A stretch of DNA of 25,675 bases from Nemertoderma westbladi (taxonomy: Eukaryota; Xenacoelomorpha; Nemertodermatida; Nemertodermatidae), in assembly GCA_032718475.1 (NCBI GenBank), contig JAUCBJ010005175.1, positions 1 to 25,675 of the forward strand. The letters are read 5' to 3'. This document shows, in pieces, positions 1 through 10,081 of this stretch (its first letter is position 1; each line of letters starts with the position of its first letter). A program made the translations under genes and the position numbers. The notes below the pieces were generated by a model, which was not told the DNA's origin, did not search any database, and was given only the letters and a program-made list of their open reading frames with translations.

Positions 1-116
1 AATAAAGTTAAGGGAAAATTGAACAACATGCCCAGCTATAAATTAAAAAAATTATAGCTCTATATTAAGGTATACTTTACTGGTAATGTTTGCGAACAAA
101 AATAACAATAATATAA

Positions 117-344
117 CTGAATAGCGGGTGTAAACGCTACTCCAACAACCGACAGCCAACAACCACTGCCGACAACAGCAAAAATGAAAATGTAACATGA
201 GTTCATGACTCTCGTTTATTGTTTTGGTTAGAATTACCTTCCGCTGTAACCTGCTCCTTTCCCTCTATTAATAATTAACACTAATTAGCTTTAATAATGG
301 TTGTCGGCGTTGGTTGTCGGTATAGCGTTCACACCCCTGAATAG
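117..344. mobile_element. hAT-like non-autonomous TIR element (MITE) with 8-bp TSD
   Basis: The 8-mer CTGAATAG occurs at 117-124 and again at 337-344, directly flanking a 212-bp body. The body begins CGGGTGTAAACGCTAC and its other end, read on the minus strand, begins GGGTGTGAACGCTATACC, so the ends are imperfect inverted repeats of about 25-40 bp that also share ACAACC words. There is no coding capacity. An 8-bp duplication with short TIRs fits the hAT superfamily, but the ends lack the common hAT CAG start, so the assignment is by TSD length only. The interior carries one copy of a minisatellite monomer (213-268). Confidence 0.7.
213..268 (+). repeat. Single dispersed copy of the 67-bp minisatellite monomer
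   Basis: This stretch holds the words CGTTTATTGTTTTGGTTAGA and GTAACCTGCTCCTTTCCCTC, the two conserved blocks of the tandem array at 16888-17268, in the same order and spacing. Here it is a single copy in the middle of a hAT-like MITE. Confidence 0.75.
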
Positions 345-1733
345 CTTAGTCTTGGGTTCCCCCACTGGATTTCAACCCTAGTTGAAATTGTGCATACCTC
401 TTGAAGCTTGTGTTCTAAATATCGCTTCTGCAGTTTCACTTTACTGCTGGGACCATCAGGATCATCTTAAATGCCAGGCAGGTACCTGTCTACTGATTGA
501 ATCCAACCATTAAAAACGTTTGATCCTTTCATGGAGATTGAATTGGTTTGAGATTTGTTTACTCTTGGGGCAACACCAAAGAGAGTTGCAATCTTTCGCA
601 CAACAGCTGACTGTTTCGTGGCGAATTTGGTAAACAGTGACGAACACGACTAACCAACTTTCCCAAACTTTTAACGCTTTTATAGCTCCCACCACTACTA
701 CCTGGACTAATAACGGCCAGTCCTGCGAATTCTCTTTTTTTCTTTTTCCATATTCCCTCATCCGAAGCCATGCTGTCACCCTATTTCTTTCAACAGTTTG
801 TTAACCTTCGCCTCTGCTCAGTTATGAGTAGGCCTACATTGTAACTTATTGCGCTCTTGATATGCTGGATTTGACTTTCTATATTTCGCCTGCCTCTCTG
901 CTTTCGTTTTATCAACCATAATGTCAATAACTGCATGAAACGTTTTTGTCAATAATGCCATAAGTTCAGTGTCAATACTGGACATGGGTACCGGTAACTA
1001 CGATACTGCAATAGGCCTCAATAGTTGCTATAGGAAATCAGAATAGCCTAGATCCAACCCGACATTTGTATGTGAGACCAACAAACACTAATTATTTGTT
1101 AGGACCTTTACAATCATGGTCGTAACACGTTGTCCATTTAAAATGCTTGTGTTTCACTGCGTTATGACTGTGAAATTGTCACGGTCATAAATGGGCAAAA
1201 AGTGTCACGGTCGTAACATAAAAGAACGGCCTGATACAGCTACCCAGTTGATTTCAGCACTACGGTCTCAACTAATATAAGTTATGGATAACCGGGACCT
1301 ATACTATATGTAGTAGTTGGTAAATCACAATTGGGGGTTCCCTGGCCTGGGGATATAGGTTAATTGCAGGGATACTATTGGAATTGGAGTGCAATAGATT
1401 GGCTGTGTGGAGCCCTACATTTAGTCGCTTATTGGTTGCATTCCCAATCATATACTACTCTTGTGCTAACAAGTTGTAACATTATTGGTCCATATGTTAT
1501 ATATTGAGGTAGTTCAGCTGGTAGTAGAATGGGGTTATAGGGGCTCTACACAGCAGTTTGTGGTAATTCTGTTAGTGGTGAAGGAAGTGTCATGTATTGT
1601 TTACCTCATTATCATGTTTTGTTAGATTATTTTTATAGTTTATGTATATAATTATTAGATGACAGAACTGAAACAAACTATTCTCTCCTTTTTAACTTCT
1701 CACTATACAGTGATAGGGGGCGGACTATCACAT
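345..1733. other. Non-coding stretch, no recognised gene
   Basis: No open frame here resembles a known protein; the minus-strand frames at 510-779 are low-complexity and lack family motifs. Visible structure is limited to a hairpin at 1162-1190 (12-bp arms with one mismatch, 5-nt loop), a repeated GTCACGGTC word near 1178 and 1205, a tRNA A-box-like word at 1510-1521, and a small inverted repeat GTGATAG/CTATCAC at 1710-1731. Confidence 0.6.
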
Positions 1734-1905
1734 ATAGCACCGCAGTCACTTGAAGAGGTGGTAATCAAGCGACAACTGAAATTCTGGAAAACTAAAAAAT
1801 GCCAACTCTATTTATAAACAAGTAATTGAACTCTACCCCATATGTGAAACACTACAGGGAGTTAACCAATTACTATGGTGATAAACAAGTTGTTGCAGCA
1901 GCCTT
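1734..1905 (+). pseudogene. Degenerate LINE ORF2 C-terminal region, upstream piece
   Basis: The plus strand encodes short blocks typical of the region after the reverse transcriptase in animal non-LTR elements: VVIKRQLKFW from about 1758, a block beginning NSIYKQVIEL in another frame, and NSTPYVKHYRELTNYYG in a third, ending with codons for AAA just before the insertion at 1906. The frame changes mean at least two small indels, so this is a dead copy. The last frame continues across the inserted fold-back element into the piece at 2797-3148 once the inserted DNA and one TSD copy are discounted, so both belong to one LINE. Clade is uncertain. The family resemblance is from memory of the motif style and was not searched. 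Confidence 0.55.
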
Positions 1906-2790
1906 TATGGGGCGCCGTTTGGGCCAAAAATAAAAAAAAAATATTATATTAAAAAGTTATAATGGTATGTTTTTTATCTTGCCGTTTGGGTCAAAAGTTG
2001 TAATGGTATGTTTTTTTTATCTTGCCGTTTGGGCCAAAAATAGCTGAGAGGGAAATTTGAATTATCACTTTCTATATACTGTATTTAGCAATTGCAATTA
2101 TCATCATACCTGTGAGCCTGTCTGCCTTAGTGCCTATACATGATTGTGGATTGTATTTACACACGGTGTACCGTATCGCTGTAGGAGTGGACTTTAGGCT
2201 TACCTCCCGCTGTATGGCTGTATGGGCCTTGGCCTACCAGTAGCAGTACTCATGTACTGTCACTGGGTAATGCTGTAATGCGTTAGGCTGTTAGGTACAA
2301 ATCAGTATACTTTAGGCCCTGTAGCATTACACCTTGTGCTTGTGATAGGCCTACATCTTGTGGTCCACAATACTGCAATACTGAGGCATTAATGTCAGAA
2401 TGTCATTTGTACCTAACAGCCTAACGCTACATTACAGCAATACCCAGTGACAGTATATGAGTACCGGTAGGCCAAGGCCCATACAGCGGGAGGTAAGCCT
2501 AAAGTCCACTCCTACAGCGATACGGTACCGTGCTGCCGTGTGTAAATACAATCCACAATCATGTATAGGCAGACAGGCTCACAGGTATGATGATAATTGC
2601 AATTGCTATAAATACAGTATATAGAAAGTGATAATTCAAATTTCCCTCTCAGCTATTTTTGGCCCAAACGGCAAGATAAAAAAACATACCATTACAACTT
2701 TTGGCCCAAACGGCAAGATAAAAAAACATACCATTATAACTTTTTAATATAATATGTTTTTTTTATTTTTGGCCCAAACGGCGCCCCATA
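1906..2790. mobile_element. 885-bp fold-back element with ~390-bp inverted arms and 6-bp TSD
   Basis: The left arm (1906-2302) and right arm (2405-2790) are near-identical inverted copies around a loop of about 100 nt. The termini are TATGGGGCGCCGTTTGGGCC and its reverse complement. AGCCTT is duplicated at 1900-1905 and 2791-2796. Each arm carries several subterminal copies of GCCGTTTGGG(C/T)CAAAA with an intervening TAATGGTATGTTTTTT word, so the ends are internally repetitive. No ORF is present, so it depends on another element for movement. Superfamily is open: 6 bp is not the usual TSD of hAT (8), MULE (9), piggyBac (4) or mariner (2). Confidence 0.85.
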
Positions 2791-2796
2791 AGCCTT

Positions 2797-3148
2797 ATCT
2801 AGAGACCTAAAAGACTACATAACTCACCAATCAAACACTCAACATAGTAAATATATTACTTACGTGAAAATAAACCCGACCCTAGAGAAATTAGTATATA
2901 TAAACAGCTCTTCGGGATTCCGAGTTGGCTCATATGGCATAGAAACCAGACGTTGGAAACAAACTCCAAGGGAGAGGAGATTGTGTACTGAATGCAACAA
3001 GTTAGAATTTACGGCAATTGATGATGAGAGATACCATATATTCAAATGTATACCAATCTCAGGTACATGGGGGTTAATACATTCTTATTCGGTTAATGAT
3101 TTAACTGATTTTTTTTTTGAAACCAAGAAGCAGTGTATGAATTTTTGA
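2797..3148 (+). pseudogene. LINE ORF2 C-terminal end with Cys/His zinc-binding motif
   Basis: The open frame runs from the edge of the fold-back element through SRDLKDYITHQS and ends at a stop after about 117 codons. It contains RRWKQTPRERRLC and a CX2CX13HX3C arrangement (CTEC, then H and C in YHIFKC). This matches the small zinc-binding tail following the RT/RNase H part in several non-LTR retrotransposons. The methionine-like start at 2864 is a GTG inside the continuous frame and is not a real start. The true protein began far upstream and is lost here. Downstream is an AT-rich 3' UTR leading to a tandem-repeat tail. Confidence 0.65.
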
Positions 3149-3657
3149 GAAATCATAACATTTGAGCAATAACGCAACATTTTGAATATTATACACCATC
3201 TCTCATAGTGGAGTGATGGTGTATGTATATGTATAAATATTGTGTTTTTTCCAAATTGACTATATTATTATAAATAGATTATTGTGAAAATACACTATCG
3301 ACGTTTACGAATTAAAAGATTCTTAAACATTGCTATATAAACACACGGTAATAGATGAAGTGTCATAATGGACTCAGTATTTAATAAATTACCATTTTGA
3401 ATTATAAAATAATTGTTTACAACATTGGTCACGTCTTTTGTTTCTTTATTCTGTTATGCAGTAAATAGTTATTACATATTATACTTTATGTATTATTTAT
3501 ATTTTTTTGAGTGCTTGAATATATATCCCTGCTTAGTGCTTATTGCTTATGATTCTGTGCATTTTACTAATCTTATAATTATTTATCTATTTATGTATGT
3601 ATCACCAAGCCGCTGATGACGTAGACAATAAAACAATCTAATCTAATCTAATCTGCA
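3149..3657 (+). mobile_element. LINE 3' UTR and (AATCT)n tail
   Basis: This AT-rich stretch follows the LINE stop codon. It ends with GATGACGTAGACAATAAAAC and four AATCT units at 3635-3654. An AATAAA word at 3627-3632 followed by a short tandem repeat is a common 3' terminus of CR1/RTE/I-type LINEs, so the element is taken to end near 3654. An open frame at 3413-3616 is hydrophobic and AT-driven and shows no family motif. Confidence 0.6.
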
Positions 3658-4344
3658 GATTTACAGTTCAAATTTCCCGCCTCCAAAATCAAAGGGATTT
3701 TGAGCAATATACAAAACATCAAGAAAAAGTCACATTCATAACATTACTATTTAATTAAAAGCAGCGATTAATTATCTCCGATTCCTGATAATTCAACATT
3801 AGAAACGCTTTATTTTATGATATGCACACATAGTAGAGACATTAATGACACTAATGAAAAAGGTACCAGGCAGAAATGTTGAAAGGAACGGAAATGAGGG
3901 GTCAAAGGGTTAATTCAATTTTATCTACAAAGTTAACCAAAGTGCATAAACTTTTATACAAAGTTTCCCAGGCTTCAAAAGGCCCATACATATATTACTT
4001 TTCAGATCTTTCCGTTACTCAAACCGGAAACTACAACAAGTAAACTACAATGTAGCAAAAAATCCGGTTTCAATTAATCAACTTTAAAAATTGCCCGGGA
4101 AAGGGCCTTTTTCGTGGAATGACCCTTAAATCATTGGAAATTGATACACTTCCAAAGATGAGCGGTAAGTTGTATTTTCTTCAATATGGAATCCTTGCGC
4201 CTATATATTTCAGATTATTTATATTATCACATTATTTATATTATTCTATTTTATACTATACCAACACGACAACGTGCTATAAATCATTTACAGTATTGGT
4301 GAATGGTAGAGGTTTTATTCTTATGAATAAAATGCTTAAACATG
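3658..4344. other. Non-coding stretch, no recognised gene
   Basis: AT-rich unique-looking sequence. The 78-codon frame at 4119-4355 is rich in Y, L and I, runs into the next TIR element and has no recognisable motif, so it is not called as a gene. Confidence 0.5.
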
Positions 4345-4700
4345 TACTGGGTTAACAGGCTGAGATAACTCCCCACCAAATATGACTCCCCATTCTTCTC
4401 CCTAGATTTCTTAATTAACTGAAAGGAGCAGGTTACAGTGGTGGATTTTTCTAACCAAAACGATATCTCGATACATTTTACATCGATACATAGGTTACAG
4501 TTTTATTTTTGCAATATACGAAAATAACACATCTCTGGGAGTCATCTCAGCCTAAGGTGAGTGTTCTCAGCCTAGGCTGAGATAACTGGGGAATGTTCTC
4601 AGCCTAAGCTGAGCGGACTGGGGGGTAGTGTTCCCAGTCTAGGCTGAGATGACTGGGGAGTCATTTCAAGAAGGAGTTATCTCAGCCTTGTACACCAGTA
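4345..4700. mobile_element. 356-bp TIR element with palindromic interior
   Basis: The left end, TACTGGGTTAACAGGCTGAG, matches the minus-strand reading of the right end, TACTGGTGTACAAGGCTGAG. Similarity continues through ATAACTCC to ATGACTCCCC, giving imperfect TIRs of about 45 bp. The outer dinucleotide TA on both sides could be a mariner-type TA TSD, but that is weak. The right half carries four 16-bp palindromic words related to CTCAGCCTAGGCTGAG at 4546, 4566, 4598 and 4633. The left-centre carries a reversed minisatellite monomer (4421-4463). No ORF. Confidence 0.65.
4421..4463 (-). repeat. Reversed single copy of the 67-bp minisatellite monomer
   Basis: GAAAGGAGCAGGTTACAG followed by CTAACCAAAACGAT is the reverse complement of the conserved blocks in the array at 16888-17268, with the same internal spacing. 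It lies inside a TIR element whose ends are unrelated to the hAT-like MITE at 117-344. Confidence 0.7.
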
Positions 4701-4989
4701 TGTGTGATTTAATGTAATTATAAATGATACCGGTTCTTATATTATTAATAAGTCATATTGTTAAGTGTGATAACGTTATATGGACCCATGTGAGGGATAC
4801 CATACTTTCTGCTGTTATATATCACTTTGCAGTTTACCCTGATATGAATAATACCAGGTTTCCAGTAAGGTTACAGAAGGGCTGAATCTAACATTAAACA
4901 AATTAGTATCCGTTCAGCTCAGGTTGTAAATACATAGAAATAAGCGCATTCAGGACCTAAGTACTGTAAATATTATATAGTAGAATTAA
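4701..4989. other. Non-coding spacer
   Basis: AT-rich sequence with no ORF or repeat I can identify. The 5' end of the following LINE is not sharply defined and could begin anywhere from here to about 5010. Confidence 0.4.
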
Positions 4990-5494
4990 GAAGAATATAG
5001 TAGAACACAGTCAGGTCAGGTCCCCAGATCCTGCTACCACTATGGCAGTAATGTGGTACTACCTGTAGCTGTCAGCCCAGTAGGGCAGGCCCGATAAGCA
5101 TAGCCTATTCATTATTTAGTTGATCAAGAGTGGGTTGGTTCAGCCCCGTCAACTAAATAAGTCATTGAGGGCTATAGCGCCTAGGGCACCATTGAAGGCA
5201 AAGGCTTGATACGCATCTGCATTAGAGATGATACAAGCCCCGCCCTGTCTATACTGGATGCTCCTCTACCAGTGTTAGGTAACCTAACCCAGGAGGCACA
5301 CTTGGTTCAGGGTGTAACAAATGGACCCCTACAGTCGGCAGCAGGGCTGTAGGCCATGGATAGGCGGAAGGTAATCAACCAACGGCTAGACATGCTGACA
5401 AGGTCGGCGGAAGGTAATCAACCAACGGTGACCTACTGCGAAGACGCTTGTAGGAGTTGCGACCACAAGCGGTTTACTCCCGCAACTGAAAGAT
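4990..5494 (+). mobile_element. RTE-like LINE 5' leader with duplicated 23-bp block
   Basis: Base composition rises here and the stretch leads directly into the endonuclease frame, so it is taken as the element's 5' UTR and leader. The 23-bp block starting GGCGGAAGGTAATCAACCAA occurs at 5363-5385 and 5406-5428, a 43-bp period. A 78-codon frame starting at an ATG at 5356 spans both copies. Whether it is a real short upstream ORF or part of the leader cannot be told. Confidence 0.5.
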
Positions 5495-5990
5495 ATGAGT
5501 ATGAGAACCCTCCAGGAGAAATACCGGCTCGGTCGTCGCCCGGGTCAACAAGGACCGCGTCCCTCAGTGGTACACCAGGCTGGGGTCGATAAATTGGCTA
5601 CTGGAACAGAAGACAGAGAAGAAAGAAGAACCAACCTGTTGAAATGTAAAAAGACACTAAAGATTGCTACAATGAACGCACGCACGCTGAAAGCACAGAG
5701 CAAACAGGGTGACATGGTCGCTCTGGCAATGGAATATAACATCGACATCATCTGCATCCAAGAACATCGGATTTGTCATGAAGACACTGCCATGAAGTAC
5801 AATGACATTGGAAATGGATGGACGTTAGTAACAAGCTCAGCAGTAAGAAACTCGGCCAATGCATCAATTGGTGGGGTAGGAATTCTGCTAAGCCCATTTG
5901 CACTTAAGACCCTAAACAACATCGAATCTATAAATTCCAGGGTTATGATCGCAACATTTGATGGGAATCCCAAGACAACAGTTATTTATA
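5495..5990 (+). pseudogene. LINE ORF2 N-terminal part: AP-type endonuclease, first half
   Basis: The frame opens at ATG 5495 and encodes a charged leader followed by the start of an apurinic endonuclease fold: KIATMNARTLK (conserved Asn), then IICIQEHRI (catalytic Glu), then GGVGILLSP. This domain nicks target DNA to prime reverse transcription in APE-type non-LTR elements. The frame goes out of register near 5988, where one extra base in a TATATG run moves the coding into the +1 frame, and it then stops at 6046. The rest of the domain continues in the next entry. RTE clade is the best guess, from the overall style and the C-terminal half at 17.5-18.6 kb. Confidence 0.75.
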
Positions 5991-7169
5991 TGTTGCTACA
6001 GTCCAACCAATACATCAGAGCCAGAACAAGCAGTCAAGTTTTATGAAGAACTGACTGGACTTATTAAGGACATCCCGAAACACAATGTTAAAGTCATTGC
6101 TGGTGACCTGAATGCGCAAATTGGCCCAGAAGACATCAAGGGTTACACCTATAACACCAGTTCTAACAGAAATGGGTACTTACTTTTAGACCTAATGGAA
6201 GAATGTGAATTGATACCAACAAACAACATATTCGAAAAGAGTAAGGGGAAGCTATGGACCTTTCAATACCCTAATGGAACCAAAGCACAACTGGATTACA
6301 TCCTTATAAACAAAAAGTGGAGGAATAGCATGATCAACTGCGAGGCATACAGCTCGTTCAACCTAATTGGTTCGGACCACAGAATTGTGACTGCAGAGAT
6401 CAGACTCAGTTTGAGAGCCAGCAAACCCAGGACAAGCAAGCAAATCAACTATGACTGGGAGAAACTCAGAACTGACAATGCTGTAAAGGATGCTTATACA
6501 GTAGAAGTTCAAAACCGCTTTGAAGCACTTCAGTCAATGGATGAAGACCAATCCACCGAATCAATATACCAGAATATAATAACAGCCCACAAGGAATCAG
6601 CTAAGAGGCATATCCCCCAGAAACCTAAACGAAAACAGTATGTGCCATGGCAAAACTCTGAGGTTACTTGTAAGAGAGAATATCTTAAGATAGCCTACAA
6701 AGTTAAAACCGAACAACCAACAACCGAAAACATTAACAAGGTTGAGAAAGCTAAGGACGATCTTAAATTGGCCTACAACATCAGCCAGGAAAAGTACATA
6801 CAGGATAAAACTGAAGCAATTACAACTGCTCACATACAGCAACAATCAAGACTTACCTGGCAAACTGTAAATGAGGTATCTGGTCGGAAAAGTTGTGCAA
6901 AGGGGCGCCTCAAAGCCGATAGTCCTGAAGAACGTGTTGGGAAGTGGAAAAATCACTTCAGCAACTTGCTTGGGCAGCCACCAAACATCGAGGTCAGCCC
7001 TACAAGGAAAATATATGACAAGACACTACCTATAAAAACAGGGGACTTCACACCTGCTGAACTCCAAAGAAGCATTAAAAGCATGTCCAACAATAAAGCG
7101 AGTGGATTAGATGAAATCCCAGCAGAGGTATGGAAAACCGGAGTGCTAAATAGACCATTATTGAATGTT
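5989..7169 (+). pseudogene. LINE ORF2: endonuclease second half, linker and start of RT
   Basis: In the frame of the ORF ending at 7172 the endonuclease resumes with CCYSPTN, then VIAGDLNAQIG (metal-binding Asp/Asn), QLDYILINKKW, and GSDHRIVTAEI (catalytic Asp-His pair). A basic, helical linker of about 200 residues follows. Then comes the first reverse transcriptase block, FTPAELQRSIKSMSNNKASG and LDEIPAEVWKTG. The RT is cut off there: within a few codons the sequence changes to the GC-rich Gypsy element at about 7170. No later RT motif of this copy follows directly. The matching remainder of the same protein family appears at 17488-18610 on the same strand. Confidence 0.8.
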
Positions 7170-7172
7170 TGA

Positions 7173-7676
7173 ATCCCTCAAGGCTCTCGACTCCTCGGAA
7201 CTTTCGCCTTGAGTCGACACGAGCGCGCCGCGAAGCTGCTGCGGATGCGCGGGCTGGGTGACCGCAAGCCGTCCCAGTTGATGGACGAGATGTTGGGGCT
7301 CCTCGCCGGCCATACTTCGTGTCTGCTGTTCGAGCAGCTCTTTCTGGAGCAGCTCCCCGAGGACATCCGGCTCCAGGTCTCCAACAACTCTTTCGCGGAT
7401 CCCCGCACCCTGGCTGCCACCGCCGACGTTCTGTGGCTGGCCAAACAGCAGGGAGTCTCCCAACCAGCCGGATTAAACCGGGTGACGAACTCACTACCGA
7501 CGAAGAACTCCTCCGCGCCGCAACCCACGAAGGCGACCACGAACTCATTCGGTAGGCCTACTGCTCGACCCGACACCGACGGGTTGTGCTACTACCACGC
7601 CCGGTTTGGTAGTGCCGCCAAGCAGTGCCGGTCGCCGTGCAGCTTCCCGGGAAACGCTCCGACCAGCCGACGCTAG
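7173..7676 (+). pseudogene. Gypsy gag, C-terminal part with CHCC zinc finger
   Basis: The open frame runs from the left edge of the Gypsy block to TAG at 7674-7676. It encodes the capsid-like end of Gag (ERAAKLLRMRGLGDRKPSQL, then EQLPEDIRLQVS), a Ser/Thr/Pro-rich linker, and a finger CYYH...C...C with spacing CX2HX9CX3C near 7585-7645. Gag packages the element RNA. The initiating methionine and N-terminal half are missing; the apparent start at 7209 is a TTG inside the frame. The pol frame overlaps the end of gag in the -1 register, consistent with frameshift expression or with damage. Confidence 0.75.
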
Positions 7677-8519
7677 CCGCTACGTCGACTGGTCGCTACC
7701 ACCAGCGGGACAACCTCCTCTACCTCTGGGACCGAAACTCCGGCCGCCACTTCCTCGTGGACACCGGCGCCTAGGTGAGCGTGTTTCCCACCAGCGGATT
7801 CGACACCCGTTCCGGTCGTACCGGACCGCCGCTCCGCGCCGTCAACGGATCACCGATCCGTTCCTACGGAACCCGCGGAGTTCCTCTGCGGTTCAACGGC
7901 CGCCAGTTCAACTGGGACTTCGTGATCGCGGACATCTCCCAGCCGTTGCTAGGGGCGGACTTCCTCTGCGACCACACCCTGATGGTGGACGTCAAGGGGC
8001 AGCAACTCATCGACATGGAAACCTTCCAGCCGATCCCCCTCCGTTGCTCCTCCTCCACCATCCCAGGAACCCACCCTCAACTCGCGTCGACAGCCGTAGA
8101 TCGAGTCTACACCGACCTCCTGGCGGAGTTCTCCTCCATCACGACGCCGACCTTCTCGGACTTGTCTACTCGCCACGGCGTGGAGCATTACATCCCGACC
8201 GCCAGTCGCCCTGTCCACGCCCGCGCTCGACGACTCCCGCCGGATAAACTCGAGATCGCGCGGGCGGAGTTCAGCAAGATGGAGGAGATGGGGATTATTC
8301 GCCGTTCGAATAGTCCCTGTTCGTCTCCCCTCCATATGGCGCCCAAGCCGGCCGGGGGTTGGCGCCCCTGCGGGGACTACCGTCTCCTCAATGACGTCAC
8401 GACCCCCGATCGCTACCCAGTCCCGCACATCCAGGACTTCTCGGCGCGTCTCGCCGGGGCCACGATCTTCTCTAAGGTCGACCTGGTGTGGGGCTACCAC
8501 CAGATCCCCGTGGCCCCGG
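7661..8519 (+). pseudogene. Gypsy pol: protease and first half of reverse transcriptase
   Basis: The frame overlaps the end of gag. It encodes LLYLWDRNSGRHFLVDTGA, in which DTGA (7760-7771) is the aspartic protease active site. The next codon is TAG (7772-7774), an in-frame stop inside the protease, after which VSVFP and the rest of the fold continue (LLGADFL near 7948). RT begins around 8220 with a helix reading ARAEFSKMEEMGIIRRSNSP, then PKPAGGWRPCGDYRLLN and FSKVDLVWGYHQIPVAP, where the Asp in KVDL is the first catalytic residue. At about 8519, in a CCCCGGGG run, one base is missing and the coding moves to the -1 frame. Confidence 0.8.
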
Positions 8520-8970
8520 GGACGTTCCTAAGACCGCCGTTATCACTCCGTTCGGACTCTTCGAGTTTGTCCGGATGCCGTTCGGCCTCAAGAATGCTGC
8601 CCAGGCCTTCCAACGCCTGATGGACTCCGTCTGCGCTGGGTTGGACTTCCTCTTCGCGTACCTGGACGACATTCTCATCGCAAGCGCGACCCCCGAGGAA
8701 CACCTCGTACACCTCCGCCAACTCTTCCAACGACTCCATGACAACGGCCTCGTCGTCAACCTGGCGAAGTGCGAGTTCGGGGTGGCGGAGATCCAGTTCC
8801 TCGGACACATCGTCAACGAGTCCGGAGTCCATCCGCTCCCGGACAAGGTGGAAGCCGTCCGCTCCTTCCCTCATCCAACCACCACTAAAGGGTTGCGGGA
8901 ATTTATCGGTATGGTAACATTTTACCACCGATTTATTCCCGCAGCTGCTGCCACCATGCAGCCCCTTTAA
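8520..8970 (+). pseudogene. Gypsy pol: second half of reverse transcriptase
   Basis: After the frameshift the RT continues with GDVPKTAVITPFGLFEF, RMPFGLKNAAQAFQRLMD, and the catalytic box FAYLDDILIAS (YLDD at 8659-8670), then the thumb region VNLAKCEFG and FLGHIVNESGV. It ends at TAA 8968-8970 because an extra base shifts the frame. The RNase H domain resumes in the next register immediately downstream, so nothing else is missing at this point. Confidence 0.85.
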
Positions 8971-10081
8971 TGCCGCCGTCGCCACCAAGGTTAAGGACGT
9001 CGACTGGACTCCCGAACTCACCGCCGCATTCGAGTCCTCCAAGCGGGCCCTCGCGGACGCCACCATGCTCGTCCACCCCCGCCACGACGCCCCAACCTCC
9101 ATCACCACCGACGCCTCCGACTCCGCAGTCGGCGCGGCCCTCGAGCAGTGGTCCGATGGGAAGTGGCGGCCGCTCGCCTTCTTCAGCCGCCAACTCTGCC
9201 CTCCGGAACGGAAGTACAGCGCCTACGACCGCGAACTCCTCGGCCTGTACCTCGCGGTCCGCCACTTCCGGTATTTCCTAGAGGGCCGTCCGTTTGTGGC
9301 CTATACGGATCACAAACCGCTGACCCACGCGTTCGCCAAGGTCACTGACCCCTGGTCTCCCCGTCAACAGCGCCACCTGGCGTACATATCTGAGTTCACC
9401 ACCAATGTACGTCATGTTGACGGGAAGGACAACCAGGTGGCGGACGCCCTCTCCCGCAGCTTCGTGGGCCACCTGTCGACCCAACTCGGGGTCGACTACA
9501 CCGCCATGGCGGCCGCCCAGCGGGAGGACAACGAACGGAGGAACCCAGGTAACCTTGACCTGCGTGACGTCACGTTCATGGAGAAGGACGTCACGCTTCT
9601 CTGCGAAGTCTCGACTGGCCAACCCCGGCCGCTCGTCCCGAGTTTGTGGCGCCGTTGCGTGTTCGACGTAGTCCACTCCCTGTCCCATCCGTCCATCCGC
9701 TCAACTCGGAAGCTCATCTCGGAGCGCTTTGTCTGGCACGGCCTCGCCAAACAGGTAACCGCCTGGGCCAAGGCCTGCGTCGCCTGCCAGACCTCCAAGG
9801 TTCAGCGCCATACGAAGGCTCCACTGGAGACCTTCACTGTCCCACGTCGTCGCTTCGACCACGTTAACGTCGACCTGGTAGGTCCCCTCCCTCCATCCCA
9901 AGGGTTCACCTACCTCTTCACCATCGTCGACCGGACGACGCGTTGGCCCGAGGCCATTCCGCTCGCCGACTCAACAACCGAGACCTGCGCCCGCGCTCTC
10001 GTCGCCCACTGGATCGCCCGGTTCGGCGTCCCGGCCGAACTCTCCTCCGACCGTGGCGCCCAGTTCACCTCGGAGTTGTAG
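8971..10081 (+). pseudogene. Gypsy pol: RNase H and integrase N-terminal/core part
   Basis: The frame resumes at about 8972. RNase H shows ITTDASDSAVGAAL (first catalytic Asp near 9110), YSAYDRELLGL (catalytic Glu) and YTDHKPLTHAF. Integrase follows with a zinc domain HSLSH...CVACQ (HX3H then CX2C, about 9671-9790), then the core with VDLVGP (about 9870) and SDRGAQFTS (about 10050), the first two acidic residues of the DDE triad. TAG follows at 10079-10081. The stretch that should carry the catalytic Glu is absent: the sequence jumps to the integrase C-terminal region in the same frame. This copy could not integrate by itself. Confidence 0.85.

Noticed and set aside
510-779. Minus-strand open frames of 70-89 codons
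   Set aside because: Low-complexity composition, two overlapping frames, no family motif; most likely chance.
2860-3045. Minus-strand 61-codon frame
   Set aside because: Antisense shadow of the LINE C-terminal frame, which has a clear Cys/His motif.
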